Shown here: positions 7,469 through 14,405 of the stretch, in pieces
Position numbering within the stretch: position 1 is the first letter of the stretch
Layout of the letters: every line of letters starts with the position of its first letter
Translations under genes and position numbers: made by a program
The notes under the pieces: generated by a model
The model's database searches: none
Told to the model about the DNA's origin: nothing
What the model saw: only the letters and a program-made list of their open reading frames with translations
IMG/VR virus record: IMGVR_UViG_3300046004_002406
Span: 1 to 20,791 of that record
From: a virus
DNA: 20,791 bases
Reading direction: 5' to 3' (one strand)

Positions 7469-7870
7469 ATGGAAGTACAATACATAAGACTCAGAGAAGG
7501 ATCCGATGTTATCGCTCAATGCGAAGATTTAGGTGATAGGTTGGTTTTAACTAAACCAATGAGAGTTTACATTGAAACAATCATAGAAGAAGCCAGACAA
7601 ACTGTAATTTTAGATGAATTCCTACCTCAGAGAATGGTAGAAATAAAGAGCATTGAAATCTTGAAGCAAGATATATTGTTCAATACGCCTTTGAATAAAG
7701 GCTTTTTGCAAGATTACGAAACAGTAAGTTCCGCTTGCTATGATGAAGTTGAAGAAAAACCCAAAGCGAAGGGAAAGAAAATTCAGTCCTCAGGTACTGA
7801 CGACAAGATTATATCGCTTCTGGAAGCTATTGAAGTTCTTAAGAGCCGTAAAAACACTCTTCTCAACTAA
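7469..7870 (+). CDS. Hypothetical protein of the uvsW-gp55 interval, possibly Sm-like fold
   Basis: 133 residues, family not recognised with certainty. The N-terminal 70 residues (IRLREGSDVIAQCEDLGDRLVLTKPMRVYIE) read as a small beta-barrel of the Sm-like kind seen in hypothetical proteins next to uvsW in some T4-like phages. The rest is a linker with Lys-rich KPKAKGKKIQ and a C-terminal helix. There are no catalytic motifs. AAGGAAT precedes the ATG four bases after the uvsW stop, so it is part of that operon. A terminator-like hairpin lies inside the gene at 7687-7707, and a minus-strand promoter just downstream points into it. It is intact and in the same coding style as its neighbours. Confidence 0.75.
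   Translation: MEVQYIRLREGSDVIAQCEDLGDRLVLTKPMRVYIETIIEEARQTVILDEFLPQRMVEIKSIEILKQDILFNTPLNKGFLQDYETVSSACYDEVEEKPKAKGKKIQSSGTDDKIISLLEAIEVLKSRKNTLLN
7687..7707 (+). terminator. Possible intragenic attenuator hairpin
   Basis: Perfect 6-bp stem GCCTTT/AAAGGC with a GAAT loop (7687-7702), followed at once by TTTTT (7703-7707). It sits within the coding sequence upstream of gp55. The stem has only three G-C pairs, so termination would be partial at best, and chance is possible. Confidence 0.3.
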
Positions 7871-7914
7871 CAAGAATCTAGACTAAACCCATCCATCAAT
7901 CATCGACATAGTCT

Positions 7915-7943
7915 ATTATACCCATAAGTCAAGGAAAAGTCAA
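7915..7943 (-). promoter_or_regulatory. Minus-strand sigma70-type promoter in front of gp55
   Basis: Read on the - strand, -35 TTGACT (7943 down to 7938) is followed by TTTT, a 17-base spacer, and -10 TATAAT (7920 down to 7915). This is the same pattern as the + strand promoters here. The transcript would start near 7908 and run antisense to the 7469-7870 gene and then uvsW. No convincing minus-strand gene follows. Confidence 0.65.
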
Positions 7944-7948
7944 ACTTT

Positions 7949-8473
7949 ATGAAACCGACCCACTATATCAATAATAAAGAATTCTTGAGTGAAATGATCG
8001 AATATCGGCAGGCAGTAATTGAAGCCAAATGCAATGGTGCACCTAAGCCTAAAATTCCTCATTATGTAGCTCTTTCGTTTATGAAAATTGCAGAAAAATT
8101 GTCACATAAACAAAACTTTCTTTCCTATACGTTTAGGGACGAAATGGTTGCAGATGCTATAGAAAATTGCGTAATGTACGTTGACAATTTTGATCCAGGT
8201 AAATCGAGCAACCCATTTGCTTATTTCACTCAAATAGTATATTATGCATTCCTTAGACGAATTCAAAAAGAAAAGAAACAATTGTATTGCAAATATAAAG
8301 CTACCGAGAATATCGGTATCTTGGATGAGTTTGAATTGAATCAAAATGAAGACGGAACATTTAGGCAATTTGAACTATATGAAAATATCTCTCAATTTAT
8401 TGAGAATTATGAAACGGCTAAAAATGAAAAGAAGATAAAACGTAAAAATAGCCAACTTCCGCAAGAAGAATAA
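7949..8473 (+). CDS. 55: Late promoter sigma factor (T4 gp55-like)
   Basis: Small divergent sigma70-family factor that directs host RNA polymerase to TATAAATA late promoters, coupled through gp33 to the gp45 clamp. The 174 residues compare with 185 in T4. Shared features are the N-terminal HYINNKEFLSEMIEYRQ, the sigma region 2-like core FRDEMVADAIENCVMYVDNFDPGKSSNPFAYFTQIVYYAFLRRIQKEKK (read in segments, about residues 63-110), and an acidic C-terminus. T4 has [20 protein letters not shown] and [23 protein letters not shown]. Both the matching late promoter and the clamp gene are in the window. AAGGA (7931-7935) is about 13 bases upstream, longer than usual, which suggests modest translation. 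No + strand promoter with a good -35 was found in the gap. Confidence 0.93.
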   Translation: MKPTHYINNKEFLSEMIEYRQAVIEAKCNGAPKPKIPHYVALSFMKIAEKLSHKQNFLSYTFRDEMVADAIENCVMYVDNFDPGKSSNPFAYFTQIVYYAFLRRIQKEKKQLYCKYKATENIGILDEFELNQNEDGTFRQFELYENISQFIENYETAKNEKKIKRKNSQLPQEE

Positions 8474-8482
8474 TTATAGATT

Positions 8483-8632
8483 ATGATCAAAAATAAACTA
8501 TTGCGGACTAAGAAAGAGTATGATGAATTGATTAATTGGCACAAATCGGTTATTTCGCAGTATCCAATAAAAATTCAAATAGAATTGCGTGGATATGGGG
8601 TTAAATTTTTGGGTGGTATTGGGATAGTATAA
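8483..8632 (+). CDS. Small hypothetical protein between gp55 and gp47
   Basis: A 49-residue ORF (MIKNKLLRTKKEYDEL...) that exactly fills the gap between the gp55 stop, nine bases upstream, and the gp47 start, two bases downstream. The N-terminal half is basic and helical, and the C-terminal half is beta-like, ending GVKFLGGIGIV. The ribosome binding site is poor (AAGAAGAA at about 8463-8470, about 12 bases away). Support is the tight packing and the otherwise unexplained gap. I do not recognise the family. Confidence 0.55.
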   Translation: MIKNKLLRTKKEYDELINWHKSVISQYPIKIQIELRGYGVKFLGGIGIV

Positions 8633-8634
8633 TT

Positions 8635-9690
8635 ATGAAAATTGCAATTTTGGGTGATACCCACCATGGAATGAGATCAGATAGTGTAATATTCCATAAT
8701 CATTACAGAGAATTTTATTCAAAGACGTTTTTTCCTTATTTGGAAAAACATAATATCACCACAGTAATTCAATTGGGCGATCTATTCGATCGGCGCAAGT
8801 ACATATCATTCCAAACGTTGGCATTATGCCGTAAGTATTTCTTTGATAAACTTCGCGATAAAGAAATACAATTTTATACTTTATTGGGTAACCACGATAT
8901 AGCCTTTAGAAATACGCTTGAAGTCAATTCTCCACAGTTATTGTTGAAAGAATATCCCAATATAACTGTGTTTGATAAACCAACTTCATTCGAAGAAATT
9001 GATATAATTCCTTGGATTTGTAAAGACAACGAACAGGAAATAATGCAATTTATCAAAGACTCAACAAATGAAGTTTGTATGGGTCATTTTGAGCTAAGTG
9101 GATTTGAGATGGATCGAGGTAATATCTGCCATGAAGGTATGGACCCAAAGATTCTTTCTCGATATGACATGGTATTTTCTGGACACTTTCACCACAAAAG
9201 TACTAAAGGAAATATCACATATGTTGGCACCCCTGGGGAAATGACATGGAGCGATTATAATGATGAAAGAGGCTTTCACATTTTTGATACAAAAACTAGA
9301 GAACTTGAATTTGTTGATAATCCAATTAAGATCTTTTATAAGGTCAAATATAACGACTCACAAGAATCATTCAATGAACTATCAAATACAAACTATGATC
9401 ATTTACTTAACAAATATGTTAAAGTTGTAATTGAAAATAGATGCAATCCTATATTATTTGACGCTTTGGTAGAAAAGATCACTAGCGCCCATCCAGCCGA
9501 ACTTTCTATAGTTGAGGATTATTCTGATATTCTAAAAGAAGCCGAAAATATTGAGATAGATGAAGCTCAAGATACAGTAACCATACTCAATAAGTATGTT
9601 GATGGCTTGACTTTAGGCGAAGATTCAAGTAAAATTAAGTCTATTTTAAGGGAAGTATACACCGAAGCCCTATCTCTTGAGAGATTATGA
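8635..9690 (+). CDS. 47: Recombination endonuclease subunit gp47 (Mre11/SbcD-like)
   Basis: Nuclease half of the gp46/gp47 complex that resects DNA ends for recombination and helps degrade host DNA. The 351 residues compare with about 340 in T4. Calcineurin-type phosphoesterase motifs are complete and in order: GDTHHG (7-12), GDLFDRR (48-54), GNHD (85-88), GHFELSG (150-156) and GHFHHKS (183-189). These supply the two-metal site. The C-terminal part (IKIFYKVKYND onward) should bind gp46. It ends with ATGA overlapping the gp46 start by four bases, the usual coupling of this subunit pair. Confidence 0.96.
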   Translation: MKIAILGDTHHGMRSDSVIFHNHYREFYSKTFFPYLEKHNITTVIQLGDLFDRRKYISFQTLALCRKYFFDKLRDKEIQFYTLLGNHDIAFRNTLEVNSPQLLLKEYPNITVFDKPTSFEEIDIIPWICKDNEQEIMQFIKDSTNEVCMGHFELSGFEMDRGNICHEGMDPKILSRYDMVFSGHFHHKSTKGNITYVGTPGEMTWSDYNDERGFHIFDTKTRELEFVDNPIKIFYKVKYNDSQESFNELSNTNYDHLLNKYVKVVIENRCNPILFDALVEKITSAHPAELSIVEDYSDILKEAENIEIDEAQDTVTILNKYVDGLTLGEDSSKIKSILREVYTEALSLERL

Positions 9691-11396
9691 TAAAATTTAA
9701 AACCGTTAGATTTAAGAATTTCCTGAGCACAGGAAACGCATTTACTGAAATTAAATTAGAAGCTAACCCAATAACATTAATTATTGGCGAAAATGGTGCC
9801 GGAAAGTCCACGTTTCTAGACGCCATTACGTTTGCATTGTTTGGTAAGCCCTTTCGAAACATCAATAAACCTCAATTGATCAATTCAATTAACGAAAAGG
9901 ATTGTTTGGTTGAAATTGAGTTCACTATATCAGACAAGCATTACTTGGTCAGAAGAGGCATAAAGCCAAATATATTAGAGATTTATTGTAACAAATCTCT
10001 ACTAAACCAAGACGCTAAGTCTAAGGATTATCAAGATCAGCTAGAGAAACTGATTTTGAAGATGAACTACAAGTCATTTACTCAAATAGTGATATTGGGT
10101 AGCACCAACTTTACTCCGTTTATGCAATTATCAGCCGCTGATAGAAGATCGGTTATTGAAGACCTACTAGATATTCAAATTTTCAGTTTAATGAACTCAG
10201 TAGTCAAAACTAAGATTGTTGAGTTCAAAGAAAAATCCAATGAATTGAGACTGTTAATTTCTTCTTGTAAAGAAAAAATGCAAATGCACAAATTGCATTT
10301 AGAAGAGATTAAGAAAAACAATGCAGATATATTGGACGCTAAACGCAAAGAAATTTCCGACAACCAAGGCACCTTATCTGATTTACTTTTGGATCAAGAA
10401 ACCTTATCCGAAACAATTACAAAACTGCAAGAACGATTAGTGGATCAAGATTCTACGAATAAGAAAAAACAAAAAATTCAAATTCTAGAAGCTAAAATAG
10501 AAAACAACATAGATAAAGTCAAAAAAGACATAGAGTTTTTTGTTAAAAATGACACTTGCCCAACCTGCGAACAAACCATCAATAACAAAGAATCAAAAGT
10601 GCATGAATGCAATGATAAAATTAGCACATTGCAAAATGGACTAGAAAAACTCAAGCTAGAAGAATCTGCTGTTTTGCAAATTATATTGAAGTTGCAAAAG
10701 ATTAATGAAGAACTGCTTGAGGTAAGAAACCGACTGTTAGAAAACTCAACGAAGTCAGTTCAAATATCCAATTATATCAGTAGACTAAGCAGAGAATTGG
10801 TAGAATTGGAGCAAAAGCCAGCAATGAGCGAAACGTTTAAAGCTAAGTCTAAGGAGTTGATTGCTTCTTTACAAGAAAATAGTGACAAATATAAACAGTG
10901 TTTAGTCGATTTGCAGCATTATGATCTAGTCTCAACCATGTTGAAAGACGGCGGAATCAAATCTAAGATCATAAAACAGTACATACCAATCATCAATAAA
11001 CAAGTAAATAAGTATCTGGCGGCTATGAACTTTTTCGTAAACTTCAATATGGATGAAGAATTCAAAGAGTCTATTAAATCTCGTCATAGAGATTCTTTTA
11101 GTTATGAAAATTTCTCCGAAGGTGAAAAAAGAAGAATTGACTTGGCGCTTTTGTTTACTTGGCGTGCAATTGCTAAAATGAAAAACAGCGTCCATACTAA
11201 TCTTTTGATATTCGATGAGGTTTTTGATGGCTCTTTGGATGCCAATGGAACTGAAGAGTTCATGAAACTGTTAGATATATGCGGAGAAAATACTAACATA
11301 TTTGTAATTTCTCATAAGGGCGATATCTTAGCTGATAAGTTTAGAGACATAATTAAATTTAAGAAGGCGCAAAACTTCTCACAAATGGTGCAATAA
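9687..11396 (+). CDS. 46: Recombination endonuclease subunit gp46 (Rad50/SbcC-like ATPase)
   Basis: SMC-type ATPase partner of gp47; ATP binding closes the head and controls end resection. 569 residues, close to T4 gp46 (560). Visible are the N-terminal RFKNFLSTGNAF, Walker A GENGAGKST (34-42), Q-loop region QIVILGSTNFTPFM, long coiled coils on both sides of a zinc hook CPTC (291-294), the ABC signature SEGEK (477-481) and Walker B LLIFDE (Asp510/Glu511) followed by a D-loop-like GSLD. Only four bases overlap gp47. The stop overlaps the deformylase start by one base, so all three are probably one message. Confidence 0.96.
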   Translation: MIKFKTVRFKNFLSTGNAFTEIKLEANPITLIIGENGAGKSTFLDAITFALFGKPFRNINKPQLINSINEKDCLVEIEFTISDKHYLVRRGIKPNILEIYCNKSLLNQDAKSKDYQDQLEKLILKMNYKSFTQIVILGSTNFTPFMQLSAADRRSVIEDLLDIQIFSLMNSVVKTKIVEFKEKSNELRLLISSCKEKMQMHKLHLEEIKKNNADILDAKRKEISDNQGTLSDLLLDQETLSETITKLQERLVDQDSTNKKKQKIQILEAKIENNIDKVKKDIEFFVKNDTCPTCEQTINNKESKVHECNDKISTLQNGLEKLKLEESAVLQIILKLQKINEELLEVRNRLLENSTKSVQISNYISRLSRELVELEQKPAMSETFKAKSKELIASLQENSDKYKQCLVDLQHYDLVSTMLKDGGIKSKIIKQYIPIINKQVNKYLAAMNFFVNFNMDEEFKESIKSRHRDSFSYENFSEGEKRRIDLALLFTWRAIAKMKNSVHTNLLIFDEVFDGSLDANGTEEFMKLLDICGENTNIFVISHKGDILADKFRDIIKFKKAQNFSQMVQ

Positions 11397-11956
11397 TGGC
11401 TAATATGTTAAAATTTGTCAATGGTAATATGGTCGAATATACAATCTACAAGTTAGTCGATTGTTATGATCCAATTCTAAGGCAGCCGACCAAGCCGGTA
11501 GAATTCGGAAAAGATAATGCCACTTTTATGGCGTTTTCTTTAACAGAGACATTATCTAAACTCGGCGGTTTGGGTTTATCTGCAAATCAAGTTGGCGTTC
11601 CTTATAGGCTTTGTGCTATTAATGTCGGAACTCACATTTGGGTTATGATCAACCCTGAGATAACCTATGCCTCTGATGATTTGTCTGACTTTAAAGAAGG
11701 GTGCCTTTCTTTTCCGGGGCTGTATCTAAAAATTAGAAGATCTTCTAAAATTAGGGTCAAGTTTAATGCTATTGGCGGGGAAGAAATTGAACAAGAATTT
11801 GACGGGTTGACTGCCACAGTCATCCAGCACGAAGTAGACCATTTGAATGGCATATGTTATACTGATCTAATTAATGATGTAGTTTTGCAAAGAGAAAAGA
11901 GAAAAATGAAGGTTAATATTAAGAAAATGAAGAGAGCAAAACTAGAGAACACCTAA
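11396..11956 (+). CDS. def: Peptide deformylase (phage-encoded)
   Basis: Metalloenzyme that removes the formyl group from the N-terminal methionine of nascent proteins. 186 residues with all three motifs: GLGLSANQVG (58-67, motif 1), EGCLSFPG (101-108, motif 2 with metal ligand Cys103) and QHEVDHLNG (144-152, motif 3 with His145, Glu146, His149). The active site is therefore complete. The C-terminal tail is lysine-rich (REKRKMKVNIKKMKRAK). The start shares one base with the gp46 stop; an alternative ATG lies three codons in. Deformylases are known from marine T4-like phages, where they are thought to keep host or viral protein synthesis running. Function is firm, benefit to the phage is inferred. 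Its stop codon opens the repeat described at 11954. Confidence 0.93.
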   Translation: MANMLKFVNGNMVEYTIYKLVDCYDPILRQPTKPVEFGKDNATFMAFSLTETLSKLGGLGLSANQVGVPYRLCAINVGTHIWVMINPEITYASDDLSDFKEGCLSFPGLYLKIRRSSKIRVKFNAIGGEEIEQEFDGLTATVIQHEVDHLNGICYTDLINDVVLQREKRKMKVNIKKMKRAKLENT

Positions 11957-11993
11957 GTCATTGATTTGACTAGAGTTTTATCCATTTACTTTT
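11954..11993 (+). repeat. Stem-loop/promoter cassette, copy A
   Basis: Forty bases starting at the deformylase stop codon align without gaps with 14318-14357 at 32 of 40 positions, including an identical first 14 bases (TAAGTCATTGATTT). It contains a short stem AGTCA/TGACT (11956-11960 with 11966-11970) followed by GTTTTA, then the -35 region of the next promoter. The distance from TAA to the -35 box is 31 bases in both copies. Confidence 0.75.
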
Positions 11994-12013
11994 AGATTGC
12001 TGTAGGGTATAAT
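11985..12013 (+). promoter_or_regulatory. Sigma70-type early promoter for the CobT-like gene
   Basis: -35 TTTACT (11985-11990) followed by TTTT, 17-base spacer, -10 TATAAT (12008-12013). The start is near 12020, so the leader is only about 18 bases and carries GAGGAG at 12027-12032. Confidence 0.8.
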
Positions 12014-12037
12014 GGTCTTATAAACTGAGGAGTTTTT

Positions 12038-14320
12038 ATGGACCAACTAACCAACAATTATAATTCCAAGTCTATTCTTGCTAGACTTCTTGCTGAAGAA
12101 AACATCTCCATTGTACATCAAAACGTGCAAACGGCATGTTTTGATTTGGAGACTAGAACCATGATCCTTCCTATTTGGAAGGAAATGGATGGTGAACTTT
12201 ATGACTTGTTGACTGCACATGAGGTCGGTCACGCTAAAGAAACCCCTCCTGAGGGTTGGCATTCTGCAATTTTCACAGAAAATGCTGACGGCGAAAAGCC
12301 CAGCAAAGCCAATTTAGCATTTAAAAGTTATTTGAATGTCATAGAAGACGCTCGAATCGAAAAGCTTATGAAGCGCAGGTATCCTGGCCTTTCTAGGTCT
12401 TTTTCTAAAGGGTACAAGTCTCTTCATGAGCGAGATTTTTTCGGTATTTCTGGCGTTGACGTCAACAACTTGAAGTTGATTGACAGGATCAATATCAAAT
12501 TCAAACTTGGTTCCTTTATTCCCGTTCGGTTTTCGGATGAGGAAAAGCTATTTGTTGAAGAAATCTATAATCTTGAAACTTGGGAACAGGTTGTCAATTT
12601 GGCAGAACGTGTTTATGCACACACCAAGTCTAAAGCAAAAGAAACCAAATCCTCGTTATCCGATTTAGCGGATTTGTTGGCTGCAATGCCACCCTTGCAA
12701 AAACCTACTCTTGATGAAAACGATGAAGACTCATCAGAAGAAGATGATGGAGGCGATGAAGACTCATCAGAAGAAGATGATGGACAATTGGAGGATTTTT
12801 ATTTCGACGAGAACGATCAGGAAAAATCGCAAGGTTTGAAATCCGACGAAACCGAGCCAAACAAAAACGACGATTATGATTTTGACGAAGGCTCTAACAC
12901 GGATGCCGTTTTTCGCTCGCGAGAATCGGAATTGGTCAATTCTAATAATAACGTGGTTGTGGTGGAACTTCCTGAATGCAATCTAGAAAATATTATTATT
13001 CCTAATTCTGTAGTTATATCTATGCTCAATTCCTTTCTGAGCAAGGAAACAGAAATTTCTTACGTTTATTCCAAGTCTAAAATGACTTATGAAAACCTTC
13101 GCATCAATTGCAGGCGCAAGTTTAACAACAGAAACAACAAATACATCATGCATTTGGTCAAAGAATTTGAAAGTCGGAAAAACGCTAACAGCTATTCTCG
13201 CCAGTTAGAATCTAAAACTGGAGAGCTGAACACAAACGCCTTGCACAAGTACAAGTTTACGAACGACTTGTTCAAAAAGATTACTGTAGTTCCGAAGTCT
13301 AAGAGTCATGGACTTGTCATGTTTTTGGATATGTCTGACTCTATGCGACCAATCTTCGCTAATACGTTGGAACAGCTTTTGATTTTCGCCTCTTTCTGTA
13401 AAAAAGTGAATATTCCATTTGACGTCTATGGATTCGCTAATTCTAGGTTGACTAGAATTAATGAACAATATGATAAAATTGTCAATAACCAAAATAAATT
13501 TAAATGGTCAAATGAGTTTACTATCACTAATGCTGCAAGGTTTAACCTCAAACACTTGATTTCTAGTTCTTTAAACAATGCAGCATATAAGAATGCGTTT
13601 GACGCCTTGTCTGTTGCAATAAATGAATATCCAAGATATTCTCCTCAAACGAGCAGACAGCGCTACCGAGCAAATCATGCACGAACGAATAGGGGGCAGG
13701 GCGACTTTACTCAAGATTGGAGTGACGCCGGATTTGATTTGGGTTCTACGCCTTTGATTTCTACTTTGTTATGCTCTAGGGAAATTGTTGCTAATTTTAA
13801 TTCTAGGCATGGAGTTGATATCACAAACGTTTTATACTTGACCGATGGCGCGCCGTCTGACAATATGCAACATGCATCTGGGTTTGACATCAGTTATAAA
13901 TCTGAAATTATCTTGATTGATAAAAAAACCAAATTGCGAAATTCGTACAGCCAATATCGGCAATATCCTGCTGTCGCTGAATTGGTTCGTCGAGTTACTG
14001 GTTGCAAACAAATAGGGTACTATTTGATGCCGAATAGTAAGCATCTAGGAAAAGTTCTACCGAGCAATTTTAGCAAAATGCAAATAATTTCAGCTAAGTC
14101 TAAACTGACACAAGATTCATTTTACTCAGTAAAGACTAATGGGTTTGATGAATACTTTTTCGTTAAAATGAATTCTAGTGAAAATGCGGAAATACTAGAG
14201 GTCAATTCTACTATGACTAAGGCTTCTTTGACGAGCAAATTTAAGATGTACCAAAAGAGTAAAACAAACTCCAGGGTTATGGTCGCTAAATTCGCCCAGT
14301 CTTTGGCCTCTTCTCTGTAA
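12038..14320 (+). CDS. CobT-like protein: HExxH metallopeptidase-like N-terminus, acidic linker, VWA domain
   Basis: 760 residues. The N-terminal part has HEVGH (61-65) and NVIEDARIEKL (100-110), the pair of helices seen in gluzincin-type zinc sites and in CobT-family proteins; Glu103 could be the third zinc ligand. A very acidic linker at about 220-290 contains a tandem repeat. The C-terminal domain is von Willebrand factor A-like with MIDAS DMSDS (431-435) and TDG (602-604). Cellular CobT pairs with the AAA+ CobS in cobaltochelatase, and similar MoxR/VWA pairs act as chaperones that insert metals or remodel complexes. The next gene encodes such an ATPase. No CobN-like chelatase subunit is visible, so cobalamin synthesis should not be assumed. 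Domain call firm, role unknown. Confidence 0.82.
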   Translation: MDQLTNNYNSKSILARLLAEENISIVHQNVQTACFDLETRTMILPIWKEMDGELYDLLTAHEVGHAKETPPEGWHSAIFTENADGEKPSKANLAFKSYLNVIEDARIEKLMKRRYPGLSRSFSKGYKSLHERDFFGISGVDVNNLKLIDRINIKFKLGSFIPVRFSDEEKLFVEEIYNLETWEQVVNLAERVYAHTKSKAKETKSSLSDLADLLAAMPPLQKPTLDENDEDSSEEDDGGDEDSSEEDDGQLEDFYFDENDQEKSQGLKSDETEPNKNDDYDFDEGSNTDAVFRSRESELVNSNNNVVVVELPECNLENIIIPNSVVISMLNSFLSKETEISYVYSKSKMTYENLRINCRRKFNNRNNKYIMHLVKEFESRKNANSYSRQLESKTGELNTNALHKYKFTNDLFKKITVVPKSKSHGLVMFLDMSDSMRPIFANTLEQLLIFASFCKKVNIPFDVYGFANSRLTRINEQYDKIVNNQNKFKWSNEFTITNAARFNLKHLISSSLNNAAYKNAFDALSVAINEYPRYSPQTSRQRYRANHARTNRGQGDFTQDWSDAGFDLGSTPLISTLLCSREIVANFNSRHGVDITNVLYLTDGAPSDNMQHASGFDISYKSEIILIDKKTKLRNSYSQYRQYPAVAELVRRVTGCKQIGYYLMPNSKHLGKVLPSNFSKMQIISAKSKLTQDSFYSVKTNGFDEYFFVKMNSSENAEILEVNSTMTKASLTSKFKMYQKSKTNSRVMVAKFAQSLASSL
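12721..12784 (+). repeat. Tandem 31-bp direct repeat in the acidic linker of the CobT-like gene
   Basis: Bases 12721-12751 and 12754-12784 are identical (31 bases, period 33). They encode two copies of DEDSSEEDDG. The reading frame is kept because the period is 11 codons. It looks like a recent in-frame slippage or unequal-recombination duplication. Confidence 0.95.
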
Positions 14321-14357
14321 GTCATTGATTTACTTAGGATTTTTTCCATTGATTTTT
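14318..14357 (+). repeat. Stem-loop/promoter cassette, copy B
   Basis: Second copy of the 11954 element, again beginning at a stop codon, that of the CobT-like gene. The stem here is TAAGT/ACTTA (14318-14322 with 14332-14336) followed by GGATTTTTT, giving a weak terminator-like hairpin directly before the next promoter. Confidence 0.75.
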
Positions 14358-14377
14358 TCGCCCCTTTAACCTATACT
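14349..14377 (+). promoter_or_regulatory. Sigma70-type early promoter for the CobS-like gene
   Basis: -35 TTGATT (14349-14354) followed by TTTT, 17-base spacer, -10 TATACT (14372-14377). A second overlapping -10-like TATAGT lies at 14377-14382. The start near 14384 gives a leader of about 22 bases. Confidence 0.78.
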
Positions 14378-14405
14378 ATAGTTGTATTGAAATATGGAGT
14401 ATATT

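Noticed and set aside
8628-8633. TATAAT directly before gp47
   Set aside because: No -35 box at a proper distance, the hexamer is the end of a coding frame, and the start point would lie inside gp47.
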